Source: Rhodospirillales bacterium
GTDB taxonomy: Bacteria; Pseudomonadota; Alphaproteobacteria; Rhodospirillales; Thalassospiraceae
Direction: 5' to 3'
NCBI GenBank assembly: GCA_019634165.1
Contig: JAHQVT010000006.1
Coordinates: forward strand, 558,001 to 622,000
Length of the DNA stretch: 64,000 bases
The position numbers and the translations under genes are program-made. The notes beneath the pieces are model-generated. The model had not been told where the DNA came from. It saw only the letters and a program-made list of their open reading frames with translations, and ran no database searches. How positions within the stretch are numbered: the stretch's first letter is position 1; each line of letters starts with the position of its first letter. This document shows positions 27,210 to 38,294 of this stretch, piece after piece.

Positions 27210-28034
27210 CTAAGAAAACAGAGGCAGAAGAATTTCGTTAATTTCCGCCCAAAGTTCTTCTGAACTTGCACACAAAAGACCCGGTGCCGTTGCATTGGCG
27301 TTATATTCGTTATTTTTATCCGTACCGATATAGCGGGCATAGCCACCAGATTCACGCACCAGCAACGTACCGGGCGCGTGATCCCAAGGCTTTAACGTAC
27401 GATAGGCACAAAAATCATATGCCCCACGCGCCACTTCTTCATACTCCGCCCCACAGCAGGAATAATGCGCAATTGCGTCAAAGAAATCCAAGTGGCCATA
27501 ATGCTTGATCAAACGATCACGGGCATAGGAAATCAGGAATCCTTTGGCATCACTTGGTTTGGTGATTTCGGAGCGAACCGAAACGGCTTTGTCCTGATAG
27601 CACGTGCCAGACCCTTTTTCTGCCACTGTGGCCGATCCTTCAATCGGATCGACAATCCACGCAGCAACGGTTTCCCCACCTGAGTATAAGCCAACCATGC
27701 AGCGAAATGGCTGTCGATGATGGGCAAAATTCTTGGTGCCATCTACTGGATCAATGATCCAAAATGGCACGTCACTAGCAAAAATACGATCCTGAAGCGT
27801 TGGGTCCTCATGGGCGGCCTCTTCGCCAAGTGCATGACTTCCCGGTAGGATATCCATCAACCGTTTGGTCAAAACACGTTCAGCTTCGGTATCGGCAATC
27901 GTTACCAAATCAAGCGCGTGGGTCTTGGTATCGATATCTGCGTCTTCAAGCTGACCAAAGCGCGGAGCAATTTCTTCAGCCGAGACTTCCCGGATAATCC
28001 CGGTAATCTTGTCAATATCGACTTTTATCGCCAC
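27210..28034 (-). CDS. Inositol monophosphatase family protein (GTG start)
   Basis: Mg-dependent phosphatase of the IMPase/CysQ/HisN superfamily, 274 aa. Metal-site motifs: GEEAAHED, WIIDPVDGTKNFAH and PWDHAPGTLLVRESGG. Whether it acts on inositol phosphate, histidinol phosphate or PAP cannot be decided by sight. The start is GTG (28034), with GGGAG seven bases upstream. It follows hflX by 27 nt and probably shares its transcript. Confidence 0.87.
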   Translation of the reverse strand: MAIKVDIDKITGIIREVSAEEIAPRFGQLEDADIDTKTHALDLVTIADTEAERVLTKRLMDILPGSHALGEEAAHEDPTLQDRIFASDVPFWIIDPVDGTKNFAHHRQPFRCMVGLYSGGETVAAWIVDPIEGSATVAEKGSGTCYQDKAVSVRSEITKPSDAKGFLISYARDRLIKHYGHLDFFDAIAHYSCCGAEYEEVARGAYDFCAYRTLKPWDHAPGTLLVRESGGYARYIGTDKNNEYNANATAPGLLCASSEELWAEINEILLPLFS

Positions 28035-28061
28035 GCTACGTCTCCCAATGGTTTTCTATGA

Positions 28062-29444
28062 CTACGATACCAGTTGGATATCAAGCCCGGATTTGGCACA
28101 CCAGTCTTCAAACCGCCCAACCCTTGTCGTGTCAACACGCAACCTGATCGAAATGCCGTCTTCCCCTTCGCTGCGATGTAACACTTCACCCTGCTCATAC
28201 AACCGGGCCAGTGATTTACCGTCAGCATAAGGTACACACAGCTCAAAGACCGGCATATCTTCGGTCAAGCGGTCTTCAATCAGTTCAAGCAACGCATCGC
28301 AATTTCGGCCATTAACCGCTGAAATCGCAATCGTATTTTCATGGCGCGCCGATGTTTCCAGCGTTGCTTGCAGGTCGTCCCCTTCAAGCAAATCAATCTT
28401 GTTAAGCGCCTCGACCAGTTCTTCGCCGTCAATTGCCTTTTGCAATCCAAGTGCCTTCAGCACTTCAAGAACATCAAGCTTTTGCGCCTCCGTCTCAGGC
28501 GAGGACGCATCACGCACATGAACAATCAGATCGGCTTCAAGAACTTCTTCAAGTGTCGCCCGGAATGCCGCCACCAAATCATGCGGCAGATCGGAAACAA
28601 ATCCCACCGTGTCAGACAGAATTACCTTCCGCCCACCTGGCAGGATCAATCCACGCATTGTCGGATCAAGGGTCGCAAACAGCATATCCTCGGCAAAAAC
28701 CTCGGACACGGTAAGCTTATTAAACAGCGTCGATTTCCCCGCATTGGTATACCCAACCAAGGCAACAATCGGATAAGGCACACGACGGCGCGCTTCACGA
28801 TGAAGCTCACGCGTACGTTTGACTTCCTCAAGTTCGCGACGCAGCTTCGCCAGCTTGTCACCAATCAACCGTCGGTCAATCTCGATCTGACGTTCACCCG
28901 GCCCCGCAAGGAAGCCTCGACCGCCACGCTGACGTTCCAAGTGGGTCCATGTCCGCACAAGACGGGAGCGCTGATAGCTCAGCAGGGCAAGCTGCACCTG
29001 CAAGCGCCCTTCTCGGGTCCGCGCACGATCAGCAAAAATCTCAAGGATCAAACCGGTACGGTCAATAACCTTGCACTTCCATTCCTTTTCCAGATTACGC
29101 TGCTGGATCGGGGTAAGTTGGCCATTGATCATGACAATATCGGCTTCTTCGGCTTTGATCTGCAACCCAAGCCGTTCAGTAACCCCCTTCCCGAACAAGG
29201 TGGAAGGACGCACTTTTGCAATGGGCACAATATCAGCGCCCACCACTTCAAATTCTAACGCACCAGTTAAACTGACAGCTTCTTCCAGACGTGACGAAGC
29301 ATCGCGCCAGGACGCCGTCTGGTCCGCGCGTTTTAGTTCCGGATGAAAAACCAGAACCCGGGGGGCTTCAGGCGTATCGCCTCCCCCCGAAGTCAGAGAC
29401 TCGTCAGCTATTTTCTTCTTCCGTTGCTGGCTGGCTCGGATCAA
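28062..29444 (-). CDS. hflX: Ribosome-associated GTPase HflX (TTG start inside hfq)
   Basis: GTPase that splits stalled ribosomes under stress. 460 aa. N-terminal HflX domain (FHPELKR to [16 protein letters not shown]), a coiled segment rich in Arg/Glu (about 205-235), then the G domain with [24 protein letters not shown] and NKIDLL. The only start in frame before the domain is a TTG at 29444, which lies inside the end of hfq (41-nt overlap), so translation is probably coupled to hfq. Confidence 0.93.
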   Translation of the reverse strand: MIRASQQRKKKIADESLTSGGGDTPEAPRVLVFHPELKRADQTASWRDASSRLEEAVSLTGALEFEVVGADIVPIAKVRPSTLFGKGVTERLGLQIKAEEADIVMINGQLTPIQQRNLEKEWKCKVIDRTGLILEIFADRARTREGRLQVQLALLSYQRSRLVRTWTHLERQRGGRGFLAGPGERQIEIDRRLIGDKLAKLRRELEEVKRTRELHREARRRVPYPIVALVGYTNAGKSTLFNKLTVSEVFAEDMLFATLDPTMRGLILPGGRKVILSDTVGFVSDLPHDLVAAFRATLEEVLEADLIVHVRDASSPETEAQKLDVLEVLKALGLQKAIDGEELVEALNKIDLLEGDDLQATLETSARHENTIAISAVNGRNCDALLELIEDRLTEDMPVFELCVPYADGKSLARLYEQGEVLHRSEGEDGISIRLRVDTTRVGRFEDWCAKSGLDIQLVS

Positions 29445-29661
29445 ACAATTTAATCGGTGTCGTCGGCATTACCGTCGAAATCGCATGTTTGTAAACGAGC
29501 TGGGTGTGAGCATCGCGCCGCAGCAAAACAGAGAAATTGTCAAACCAGGTAATGATGCCCTGCAATTTGACTCCGTTGACCAGAAACACGGTAACCGGCG
29601 TTTTGTTTTTACGGCAATAATTCAGGAATACGTCCTGAACATTTTGTGATTTTTCCGCCAT
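29404..29661 (-). CDS. hfq: RNA chaperone Hfq
   Basis: Sm-like hexameric RNA chaperone pairing sRNAs with mRNAs, 85 aa. Sm1 motif [20 protein letters not shown] with [13 protein letters not shown], Sm2 motif [10 protein letters not shown]. The C-terminal tail is short and acidic (ATEEENS), as in alphaproteobacteria. It is followed by hflX and preceded by a hairpin at 29724-29753. Confidence 0.98.
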   Translation of the reverse strand: MAEKSQNVQDVFLNYCRKNKTPVTVFLVNGVKLQGIITWFDNFSVLLRRDAHTQLVYKHAISTVMPTTPIKLFDPSQPATEEENS

Positions 29662-29723
29662 TGGTTAGACCTAGCCTTCTTTTATGAGCGTTTTTTTGGT
29701 TTCGGGCGGCCAAGGAAAATGTA

Positions 29724-29753
29724 GAACCGTCGACCTTTGGTCTATCACGGTTC
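29724..29753 (-). promoter_or_regulatory. Nested hairpin upstream of hfq
   Basis: Outer arms GAACCGT / ACGGTTC (29724-29730 and 29747-29753) enclose a second stem GACC-ttt-GGTC (29732-29742). It lies in the 120-nt gap between the HAD gene and hfq. On the minus strand a weakly U-rich run follows, so it may end HAD transcription, or sit in the hfq leader. Confidence 0.45.
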
Positions 29754-29781
29754 CGTCCCCATTTTTACTGACCTGTTTGAA

Positions 29782-30468
29782 CTATAAGACTTTCGAGAAG
29801 CCTTTTACAACCCCTACAAGTGCCTCGCAATCAGCGAAATGCCAATCCGGGCTAAGAGTCGCAGAATTCTGCCCATCACTGTGACCGGTAATTTCATCAC
29901 CAATCAAGATTGCGGTCGCCCCGACATTGCGCGCGCATTGAATATCAACCACGCTATCGCCGACAAACCAAAGATTCTCATATTGCGCCGCCGAAGAGTC
30001 GCCCATCGCCATATGGACAGGATCAGGGGCTGGTTTGTCGTTAGCCGCATCTGTCGCACCAACAATTTTGCCGAAAAATTGCGTCCATTCAAGATGTTCA
30101 GCTTCTTTCCGAAGGAAATCACCGTTCTTATTGCTAACCACCCCGATATAGGTGCCATTTTCACGCAGCGCACATAACAGATCGTAGGCACCGCTAAGTG
30201 GAGTTAGGGTTTCCAGATGAATGGACTGAAAATGGTTATAAAAACTGTCTTTGGCTGCGTGCCACTTATCTTCGCCAAACAGAACCGGAAAACTATCGCG
30301 TAAAGAGCGCGCGACCCGCTGCTTGGTTTGTTCAAGCGTCCAAGTTTCTTTTCCGAACTCATCAAACGTCATATTCAAAGCGGCCTGAATGGTTCCCCAG
30401 CTATCAACCAAGGTGTTATCCCAGTCAAACAGCACGGCTTTTGGCGGATGGGGCAATTGGTTAGACAT
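29782..30468 (-). CDS. HAD-superfamily phosphatase (phosphoglycolate phosphatase-like)
   Basis: Small-molecule phosphatase of 228 aa. Motif I is FDWDNTLVDS with the nucleophile and acid Asp, motif II area VVSNKNGD, motif III Lys in DKPAPDP, motif IV FVGDSVVDIQCA. The cap is a helical C1 type between about residues 25 and 95. It resembles Gph, but the substrate is uncertain. It lies between trkA and hfq on the same strand, an insertion into the usual trkA-hfq order. Confidence 0.87.
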   Translation of the reverse strand: MSNQLPHPPKAVLFDWDNTLVDSWGTIQAALNMTFDEFGKETWTLEQTKQRVARSLRDSFPVLFGEDKWHAAKDSFYNHFQSIHLETLTPLSGAYDLLCALRENGTYIGVVSNKNGDFLRKEAEHLEWTQFFGKIVGATDAANDKPAPDPVHMAMGDSSAAQYENLWFVGDSVVDIQCARNVGATAILIGDEITGHSDGQNSATLSPDWHFADCEALVGVVKGFSKVL

Positions 30469-30530
30469 AAAATATTCCGCTCGCTTTTGAGACTTTTATT
30501 TGTATGAGGATAATCAACATCTACTAGCGA

Positions 30531-31910
30531 TTAGAAATATTCCAACCGCACAGCAAACATTTTCTCAACTTTTTTGATCTGATCTGACCCGGCAAAGACG
30601 ACGATACGGTCATTAGCCTCAATCACTGTATTTGCACGCGGCATAACGACTTCGCCATCACGCAAGATCGCGCCAAACACGACACTGGTTGGCATCGCGA
30701 TATCTTTGATCGCCTTACCAACAATTGGTGCTGTTTCAAGTGCTTCGGCTTCAAGCACCTCGCCAAATCCTTCTGACAAGCTGTGAACGGCACGAATGCG
30801 GCCCCGGCGCACGTGATGCAGAATGGTCGAAACTGTGGTCATACGTGGGCTGATGACCACATCAACGCCAAGCTCTGACACCAGCGAGTTATAGGTACTT
30901 TTATTGATCAAAGTCAGTGCCCGCGGGCAACCATATCGCTTGGCCAACAAGGACGCCAGAATATTGGTTTCATCATCGTTGGTCAGCGCAACGACAGCTT
31001 CGGCATTACCGACATTGGCTTCTTCCAGCAATTCTGGGTCAAGAACGTCGCCATGTAAAACAACGCTTTTCTTAGGCAGCTTCTGCGCGACATAGCGGGC
31101 ACGTTCAGCGTCTGCTTCAACCAGTCGCGTCGTAACGCCAGGGAAATTCTTATTAATTTCCTCGGCAAGGAACAGGGCAATATTCCCGCCACCAAAGATG
31201 ACAATCCGGCGTGCTTCGGGGTCTTCATGACCAAATGCTGACATCGCACGGTCAACCTGATCCCCTGATACGGCGAGATATACCAAATCCCCCGCCAACA
31301 TCTGATCTTCGCCCTTGGGATAAACCGGCTTGTCATCACGGATCATACCGAGGATCGAAATATTCAAATCCGGGAATAGCTGATGGAGCTGACGCAACGG
31401 TGTATTAATCACCGGGCAATCTTCGTTACAGCGCAGGCCGAGAATTTTGACCTTGTCATCCGCAAACGGGATCATATCGAAAGCACCCGGTGCTTGTAGG
31501 CGGCGTGCAACCGCGCGGGCAACTTCCATTTCTGGCGAAATCACCACATCAATCGGAAGCTTTTCCCGACCAAACAAACTTGCCCATTCCGGCTGCAGAT
31601 AGGTCTGGCTTCGGATACGGGCAATTTTAGTCGGCACGTTAAACAAGGAATGGGCAACTTGACAGGCCGTCATATTGACTTCATCGGCAAAGGTCACCGC
31701 AATCAACATATCGGCTTCTTCCGCCCCTGCTTGCTGCAGGATATCGGGGTGCGATCCAAACCCGATGATGCCCTTGACTTCAAGTGTATCTGAAATCTTA
31801 CGCACCAGTTCTTCGGACTGGTCGATCACGGTAACATCATTGTTTTCCGCAGCCAGATATTTGGCAATGTGGAACCCCACCTGCCCGGCGCCGCAAATGA
31901 TGACCTTCAT
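30531..31910 (-). CDS. trkA: Trk potassium uptake regulatory protein TrkA
   Basis: Cytoplasmic NAD-binding gating subunit of the Trk K+ system, 459 aa, with two RCK units. Rossmann motifs VIICGAGQVGFHIAKYLA at the start and IVIFGGGNIALFLAEE in the middle, each followed by a TrkA-C domain. GGGAG precedes the ATG. It follows ntrX by 43 nt, the conserved alphaproteobacterial order. Confidence 0.96.
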   Translation of the reverse strand: MKVIICGAGQVGFHIAKYLAAENNDVTVIDQSEELVRKISDTLEVKGIIGFGSHPDILQQAGAEEADMLIAVTFADEVNMTACQVAHSLFNVPTKIARIRSQTYLQPEWASLFGREKLPIDVVISPEMEVARAVARRLQAPGAFDMIPFADDKVKILGLRCNEDCPVINTPLRQLHQLFPDLNISILGMIRDDKPVYPKGEDQMLAGDLVYLAVSGDQVDRAMSAFGHEDPEARRIVIFGGGNIALFLAEEINKNFPGVTTRLVEADAERARYVAQKLPKKSVVLHGDVLDPELLEEANVGNAEAVVALTNDDETNILASLLAKRYGCPRALTLINKSTYNSLVSELGVDVVISPRMTTVSTILHHVRRGRIRAVHSLSEGFGEVLEAEALETAPIVGKAIKDIAMPTSVVFGAILRDGEVVMPRANTVIEANDRIVVFAGSDQIKKVEKMFAVRLEYF

Positions 31911-31953
31911 CTTGTTTACTCCCGTTCACAACAGTCCTTGGTGATTGTTGGGT

Positions 31954-33330
31954 CTATTGACCACTAACACCAAGGCTTTTTAGCTTGCGATGCAATGCGG
32001 ATCGTTCCATCCCGACAAAGGTCGCTGTTTTGGAAATATTCCCGCCAAACCGATCAATCTGGGTCTGAAGATATTCTTTTTCAAACATCTCGCGCGCTTC
32101 GCGAAGCGGCAATGCCATGATTTCACTGGTTTTGTCAAAGCTTAGCGACGTTGGGACATCAGAAAACAGCTCTGACGGCAGCATCTTCCCACTAATCAGA
32201 TCCACTTTCTCGTCATCAGGCGCCATGATCATCAATCTTTCGATGACATTGCGCAATTGCCGCACATTTCCCGGCCAGTCATAGGCATGCAACGTCGCCA
32301 TGGCTTCTGGGGACAGTTTCCGTTTGGGAAGACCGGTTGCTTCGGCATAACGTTCAAGGAACCGTTCGGCCAGTTCAGGGATGTCATCACGACGGTGCTG
32401 CAATGACGGCACCTCAAGCGGGACGACATTCAGCCGGTAATACAGATCCTGACGAAATGTTTGTTCTGCAATTCGCTGTTCAAGATCACGGGCGGTCGTA
32501 GCAATAACACGGACATCAACACTGACCGGAATTGCACCACCTACCCGTTCAAAGGTTTGATCTTGCAGCACGCGAACAATTTTACCCTGTGTTTCCAAGG
32601 GCATATCTGCCACTTCATCAAGTAGCAATGTGCCACCATGGGCCAATTCAAGGACACCTGTGCGCGCTTCGCGATCAGCATTGGCAACGGCGCCAAAAAG
32701 GGATTCTTCCATCGTTTCTGGCGAAATGTTAGCGCAATTAAGCACAACAAACGGTGCTTCGGAGCGGGCCGATTTCCGATGAATAAGTCGCGCAACGACT
32801 TCTTTACCCGAACCTGCTGGCCCATGGATCAAAACCCGGCTTCCGGTGCGTGCAACACGCTCTGCGGACTGGCGCAGGTTGTTCACCATCGACGATTTAC
32901 CGACCAGCTCGGTATCACCCCCGGTTAGCAAAGTCAGTTCGCGGTTTTCCCGGCGCAGTCGGGCATCATCAATCGCGCGCTCAACAACCAGCAACAAACG
33001 GTCTGTATTGAACGGCTTTTCGATGAAGTCATAGGCACCGATACGCGATGCTTCGAGTGCGGTTTCAATGTTTCCGTGACCGGAAATCATAACCACAGGC
33101 ACTTCGCTGTGTTCACGCTTGATCAGCTTCAGCGTCTCAATACCATCATGGTCACTTTCATCCATCCAGATATCAAGCACCACAAGACTTGGCCGACGTG
33201 CAGAAACCTCGGACAGAGCTTCCTGACTCGATCCAGCCTGTCGGGTTGTGTAGCCTTCATCTTCCAGAATACCGGAAATTAACGCTCGAATGTCTTTTTC
33301 ATCGTCGACAATTAGGATGTCGTGCGCCAT
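31954..33330 (-). CDS. ntrX: Response regulator NtrX
   Basis: Regulator paired with NtrY, 458 aa. Receiver domain with phospho-acceptor Asp53 in LVVLDIWMDES and the signature Lys in FIEKPFN. AAA+ domain with Walker A HGPAGSGKE and LLDEVADMPLETQ. The GAFTGA loop is replaced by a GAVANAD stretch, so it is not a standard sigma-54 activator. A Fis-type helix-turn-helix (GGNISKTATFVGMERSALHRKLK) closes the protein. Confidence 0.95.
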   Translation of the reverse strand: MAHDILIVDDEKDIRALISGILEDEGYTTRQAGSSQEALSEVSARRPSLVVLDIWMDESDHDGIETLKLIKREHSEVPVVMISGHGNIETALEASRIGAYDFIEKPFNTDRLLLVVERAIDDARLRRENRELTLLTGGDTELVGKSSMVNNLRQSAERVARTGSRVLIHGPAGSGKEVVARLIHRKSARSEAPFVVLNCANISPETMEESLFGAVANADREARTGVLELAHGGTLLLDEVADMPLETQGKIVRVLQDQTFERVGGAIPVSVDVRVIATTARDLEQRIAEQTFRQDLYYRLNVVPLEVPSLQHRRDDIPELAERFLERYAEATGLPKRKLSPEAMATLHAYDWPGNVRQLRNVIERLMIMAPDDEKVDLISGKMLPSELFSDVPTSLSFDKTSEIMALPLREAREMFEKEYLQTQIDRFGGNISKTATFVGMERSALHRKLKSLGVSGQ

Positions 33331-33378
33331 GTCGTGACCAAATCAATCTTTATTCTTGTTACGAATTCGGCAATTGAT

Positions 33379-35655
33379 TCAATTGCCTGAGGAAAGTGTA
33401 TTCTGCGCTTTGCCGTCAAAATCGATTTCACGGACCTGCGGGAACGATAGCGTGATGGTCGCCCCGCTTTTTACGCCATCAGAGAGTATAAGCTCTCCTC
33501 CATGGTCTTCCATGATTTTCTTAACGATCGCAAGACCAAGACCAGTTCCCTTTGAACGGGTTGTCATATAGGGCTCTGTCAAACGTTCACGATGCTCCGC
33601 CGGAAGCCCTTTTCCATTGTCAGACACCGCCACAAACACATGTTGATTGTTCGGTGACACTGTAATTGAAATTTCGATCTTTCCGCGGGGCAATTCACCA
33701 TCTTCAGGTTTCTCGCGGGCTTCGATCGCTTCGGCAGCATTTTTAAGTGTATTGATCAAACATTGATTTACCTGATGCGCATCACAGGAAATTTGCATCT
33801 CCTCGATCCCTGTCTGATCAAAATCATAGATGATCTCGCTGTGGGCCTGCTTTTGAAGGAATACAGCACTTTTCACAAGTTCACTGATATTCTCCATTCG
33901 CATTTTAGGCGATGGCATTCGTGCAAAGCTTGAGAACTCATCGACCATCCGGCCAATATCAGAAACCTGACGAATGATCGTATCAGTACAGGTCTTAAAG
34001 ACTTCCTGATCATCATCGATTTGTTTGAGATAACGACGTTTAAGACGTTCCGCCGACAATTGAATGGGGGTAAGCGGGTTTTTTATTTCATGGGCAATAC
34101 GACGCGCTACATCCGCCCATGCTGCCATGCGCTGGGCCGTTTGTAGTTCGGTCACATCGTCAAATGTCACGACATAGCCAAATACAGTGCCATCATCTGC
34201 CCATTCTGCCGTCACGCGCGCCAAAAGGGTTACGTTAACGCCATCACGACGAATTTCGATCTGCCGGGGCTTGCTGCGATCACCTTCCCGACTAAAATCT
34301 TCAAACATACTGGCGAATTCAGGAACGACTTCGGTAAGTTCCTGACCAAGATGATCTTCCAGATCAAGTGCCAACAGATCAGATGCGCTTCGGTTGGGCA
34401 GATCAATTTTACGATCAGGATCAAGGCCAATCACACCGGCCGTCACACCACCAAGAATAGCTTCGGTAAAGCGACGCCGTTCATCATTCAATCGGTTGGC
34501 TGCAATCAGCTCGCTATGTTGCGTTTCAAGCTGTGCGGTCATCCGGTTAAATGCGCGGCTTAGCGCTTCAAGTTCATCGCCCTGCCCATCAAGGGGCACG
34601 CGGAACGACAGATCACCATCACGGACCCGTTCGGCCCCAGTGATCAATTGCGACACCGGCTGCACCAAACGCGTTGCAACCATAAGACCAAGCGTTACAG
34701 CCGCCAGCAAAAGAACAACCGAGATCAGAACAAAGATCATCACAAAGGTGATCACGATGCCTGAACGTTCCCCTTCAAGGCTTTCATAAGCCGAAACAGC
34801 GCGTCTTGCCTTATCAATACGGTCAAGAACATTGGGGTCGACAAATCGACCAACCAGCAGGAACGCATCAATGAAAGACGGAATTTTTGCCACTGCGCGA
34901 ATGCGGTTATCGGCTGAACCGATCATAAGAACCACATCCTTCTCACGCGCTTCGTCAAAGACTTCGGGCGGGATGGATGACTGATCAGTTGTGTAGGAAA
35001 AACTGTATTCCGACTGCGCAATGACCTGCCCTGAACCGTCAATCATCATGACTTCAGGCAAGCCACGCGCAAGGGCCTGATCGGTCAAAAAATCAGATAT
35101 TCGATCGACACTGGTCGAAAAATTGACGCCAAACCGCTGCAAGTCAGCGCTGGTCGCAAGAATGTCTGCACGGATCAGTTCCTGATGCTCTTTCAAATAG
35201 GCATCAGCAATGACCATACTTTCTTCGACCGCGGTTCGAATGCGGTCACTAAACCAGCCCTGAATGCCAAAATGCAGGAACAAGGCCGAAAACACAGCAA
35301 CAACGATGGCTGGTGTTACGGCAACTAGGGAAAACATCAAAACCATGCGGGTATGGAGCTTAGCCCCAGCAACCCCACGCCGGCGTTCAACCCATATCTG
35401 AACAAGTTTACGCGCAACCAACGTTGCAAGCAGCAATACCAGAACAAGGTCAATATTGAGCAAAAGCAAAATTAGTCGCGGATCAGGGCGGAATGGTGCC
35501 GTCCCCGTCATCGCAAGGTAAGTCGCGGTAACCGAAATCAGGGCTGCTGCGACCAAGCCAAACGCAAAACGGCGCGACTGGCCCAACCGCCCCATAAACC
35601 GTACAAAGCCCGACCGTAAAAAACGGCTGGAGATCGAACGGTCAGTATTGTTCAT
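33379..35655 (-). CDS. ntrY: Membrane sensor histidine kinase NtrY
   Basis: Sensor of the NtrYX nitrogen/redox pair, 758 aa. N-terminal membrane helices (about 30-115), an extracytoplasmic sensor to about 290, another helix near 295-330, then HAMP ([20 protein letters not shown]), PAS, HisKA with phospho-His in [15 protein letters not shown], and HATPase with SDNGKGLP and [12 protein letters not shown]. It overlaps the ntrC stop by 4 nt, so both pairs are cotranscribed. Confidence 0.95.
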   Translation of the reverse strand: MNNTDRSISSRFLRSGFVRFMGRLGQSRRFAFGLVAAALISVTATYLAMTGTAPFRPDPRLILLLLNIDLVLVLLLATLVARKLVQIWVERRRGVAGAKLHTRMVLMFSLVAVTPAIVVAVFSALFLHFGIQGWFSDRIRTAVEESMVIADAYLKEHQELIRADILATSADLQRFGVNFSTSVDRISDFLTDQALARGLPEVMMIDGSGQVIAQSEYSFSYTTDQSSIPPEVFDEAREKDVVLMIGSADNRIRAVAKIPSFIDAFLLVGRFVDPNVLDRIDKARRAVSAYESLEGERSGIVITFVMIFVLISVVLLLAAVTLGLMVATRLVQPVSQLITGAERVRDGDLSFRVPLDGQGDELEALSRAFNRMTAQLETQHSELIAANRLNDERRRFTEAILGGVTAGVIGLDPDRKIDLPNRSASDLLALDLEDHLGQELTEVVPEFASMFEDFSREGDRSKPRQIEIRRDGVNVTLLARVTAEWADDGTVFGYVVTFDDVTELQTAQRMAAWADVARRIAHEIKNPLTPIQLSAERLKRRYLKQIDDDQEVFKTCTDTIIRQVSDIGRMVDEFSSFARMPSPKMRMENISELVKSAVFLQKQAHSEIIYDFDQTGIEEMQISCDAHQVNQCLINTLKNAAEAIEAREKPEDGELPRGKIEISITVSPNNQHVFVAVSDNGKGLPAEHRERLTEPYMTTRSKGTGLGLAIVKKIMEDHGGELILSDGVKSGATITLSFPQVREIDFDGKAQNTLSSGN

Positions 35656-37100
35656 TTCGCGCCTCTGACGACTTCAAGCCCAAGGTCACGGATTTTCTTA
35701 CGCAAAGTATTTCGGTTTAAGCCAAGAACTTCTGCCGCTTTGACCTGATTTCCCCGTGTTGCTTCGAGTGTCACATTCAAAAGCGGGCGTTCCATTTCAC
35801 GCAGGATACGGTCATACAGCCCGTTCGACGGCAAATCTTCCTCATGCGCGTCAAAATACTCACGAACATGGCGCTCGATGGATTCTGACAAGGATTGTGG
35901 TTCTGCACTTGGTGCGGCTTCGTTGATGCTATTTTCGGAAAACTCGGTTTCGATAACATCAACGCCAATGACATCATGCGAATAAAGCGCGGTCAAACGC
36001 CGCACCATATTTTCAAGTTCACGGATGTTGCCCGGCCAACGGTGCGCCTTAAGGCGTGCCATTGCTTCTGATGACAAGCTTTTGCGCGGAAGGCCTTCGG
36101 CACTTGCCAGCATCAGGAAATGGTTCACCAGTTCCGGAATATCTTCCAGACGTTCGCGCAAAGATGGCAGACGGATCGGCACCACATTTAAACGATAGAA
36201 CAAATCTTCGCGGAAAGTTCCTTCGCGAATGAGTTTGCGTAAATCGCGGTGCGTTGCGGCCACAATACGCACATTGACCCGGATTGGGGTACGACCGCCA
36301 ACACGGGTATATTCACCTTCTTGCAAAACACGCAGAAGACGGGTCTGTGCTTCAAGCGGCATATCGCCAATTTCATCAAGGAAAAGCGTCCCACCTTCCG
36401 CCTGCTCAAACCGGCCTACTTTGCGTTCATTTGCACCGGTAAAGGCACCTTTTTCGTGGCCAAACAGTTCGCTTTCGATCAGCTCACGTGGAATTGCGGC
36501 CATGTTGATGGCAACAAACGGTCCATGACGACGTCCGCCATATTCATGTAGCGCACGTGCGACCAGTTCCTTACCCGTTCCGCTTTCACCCGTGACCATC
36601 ACGGTAAGGTCCGTGTTCATCAGACGTGCAAGGGCACGGTAAATTTCCTGCATTGCCGCAGAACGGCCAATCAGCGGCAGGCGATCATCGCCCTCCTCAT
36701 CCGCAGATTTGCCAGCCTGGCTTTCCTGCGGCGTCTCAAGTGCGCGGTCAACAATGCCCATTAACTCGTTAAGATCAAACGGCTTTGGCAGATATTCAAA
36801 CGCACCGCGCTGGGCTGCTTTGACCGCTGTCATCAAAGTGTTTTGCGCACTCATGACAATAACGCGAAGGTCTGGGCGCAATTTGCGAATGCGCGGCACC
36901 ATATCAAGACCGTTCTCGTCTGGCATCATGACATCAGTAATAACCAGATCGCCATCCCCATCGGCGATCCAATCCCACAGCGTGCGGCCATGACCTGTAC
37001 TGCGAACCTCATGGCCTTGACGCGACAAGGCCTGCGTTAACACTGTACGGATTGCGCGGTCATCGTCGGCAACAAGAATTCTGGCAGGGCGCGTGCTCAT
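35652..37100 (-). CDS. ntrC: Nitrogen regulator NtrC, sigma-54 activator
   Basis: Response regulator of 482 aa that turns on nitrogen assimilation genes. Receiver with Asp56 in [16 protein letters not shown]+ domain with Walker A GESGTGKE (171-178) and an intact GAFTGA loop (218-223), and a C-terminal Fis helix-turn-helix ([19 protein letters not shown]). The start overlaps the ntrB stop by 4 nt. It is phosphorylated by NtrB. Confidence 0.97.
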   Translation of the reverse strand: MSTRPARILVADDDRAIRTVLTQALSRQGHEVRSTGHGRTLWDWIADGDGDLVITDVMMPDENGLDMVPRIRKLRPDLRVIVMSAQNTLMTAVKAAQRGAFEYLPKPFDLNELMGIVDRALETPQESQAGKSADEEGDDRLPLIGRSAAMQEIYRALARLMNTDLTVMVTGESGTGKELVARALHEYGGRRHGPFVAINMAAIPRELIESELFGHEKGAFTGANERKVGRFEQAEGGTLFLDEIGDMPLEAQTRLLRVLQEGEYTRVGGRTPIRVNVRIVAATHRDLRKLIREGTFREDLFYRLNVVPIRLPSLRERLEDIPELVNHFLMLASAEGLPRKSLSSEAMARLKAHRWPGNIRELENMVRRLTALYSHDVIGVDVIETEFSENSINEAAPSAEPQSLSESIERHVREYFDAHEEDLPSNGLYDRILREMERPLLNVTLEATRGNQVKAAEVLGLNRNTLRKKIRDLGLEVVRGAK

Positions 37101-38242
37101 ACCGTTTCTTCCCTGTTTTTGATTATTATGGGTTCGCCAGCCCCCTCGGCAAGCGAACGATTGTAGATTGGCAGCATGATTTGAAATTCTGCACCGCCCC
37201 CCGGCACGTCTTTCACTTCAATCACCCCACCATGGTCATTAATGATTTTGGCAACGAGTGCCAGTCCAAGACCCGATCCTGTTGGCTTGGTCGTGACAAA
37301 CGGATCAAACAGGCTTTCACGCATATCTTGTGAAATGCCCGGACCATTATCACGTACGGAAACAACAAGCGGCAAATGAACACGTGCATCACCACCTGCG
37401 ACAGCAAGGCGGACACCATGTTGATAGCGTGTGGAAATAATGATTTTCCCGTCCTTTGGATCAACGGCTTCTCCGGCGTTTTTCACCAGATTAAGGAAGA
37501 CCTGAATAAGTTGATCCCGATTACCAAAGACTGGCGGCAAGGACGGGTCATAGACTTCTTCAAACACCAAATTCTTGCCAAAACCGTTTTCTGCCAAGCG
37601 GCGCACATGTTCAAGAACGGTATGAATATTAACCGCTCCGCGCTCCAACGGCTTGTCCGAGAAAATTTCCATCCGGTCGACAAGCTCGACAATACGGTCT
37701 GCCTCGTCGCAAATCAGGCGGGTTAACACCCGATCATCTTCGTTGCTGGTCTGTTCAAGCAACTGCGCAGCCCCGCGTATCCCCGACAGAGGGTTTTTGA
37801 TTTCATGGGCAAGGATCGCTGCCATAGCACTGACGGAACGTGCTGAATTTCGGCTTAGAAGCTGATTGTCAATTTTCTGGGCGATCGAACGTGGCTCGAA
37901 GGTCAGAACGGCGCAATCGCTTTCATCTGGCATCGAGCCAACAGTAAGATTGACCGTGTGTTTGCCAATCTTGGGACTTTCAATCAAAAGATTATGATCG
38001 GCAACAAGGGTTGCCTCATCAATCGCTTGCTTGATCAAGGAAAATACAGGGCTGTCAGCCGGTATGAAGTCTGTCAGGTCGCTTCGACACAGAACACTTG
38101 CGCTGGTATTAAAAAGCTGTTCGGTCGCCTGATTGACAAACCGAATTTTCCCATCCCGATTGGCAACGACGACTGCACTTGCAATCGCGTTAAGCACGCC
38201 GGTTGGATCAACCCCGTTGCCTTTTCCAAATCCCAGTCTCAT
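37097..38242 (-). CDS. ntrB: Nitrogen sensor kinase NtrB (GlnL)
   Basis: Soluble kinase/phosphatase controlling NtrC, 381 aa. An N-terminal PAS domain (about 15-120) is followed by HisKA with His146 in [15 protein letters not shown] and HATPase with [10 protein letters not shown] and [15 protein letters not shown] (GlnB) is the usual input. It lies directly after dusB (52 nt) as in most alphaproteobacteria. Confidence 0.96.
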   Translation of the reverse strand: MRLGFGKGNGVDPTGVLNAIASAVVVANRDGKIRFVNQATEQLFNTSASVLCRSDLTDFIPADSPVFSLIKQAIDEATLVADHNLLIESPKIGKHTVNLTVGSMPDESDCAVLTFEPRSIAQKIDNQLLSRNSARSVSAMAAILAHEIKNPLSGIRGAAQLLEQTSNEDDRVLTRLICDEADRIVELVDRMEIFSDKPLERGAVNIHTVLEHVRRLAENGFGKNLVFEEVYDPSLPPVFGNRDQLIQVFLNLVKNAGEAVDPKDGKIIISTRYQHGVRLAVAGGDARVHLPLVVSVRDNGPGISQDMRESLFDPFVTTKPTGSGLGLALVAKIINDHGGVIEVKDVPGGGAEFQIMLPIYNRSLAEGAGEPIIIKNREETV

Positions 38243-38294
38243 TCAATTCTTCCCCAACGATTTTTACAATCGCCATGTTATTGTTATAAAACGA

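Noticed and set aside
28341-29258. Open frame of 305 codons on the plus strand
   Set aside because: It is opposite hflX, whose GTPase motifs are clear; the plus-strand protein is low-complexity Gln/Arg/His-rich.
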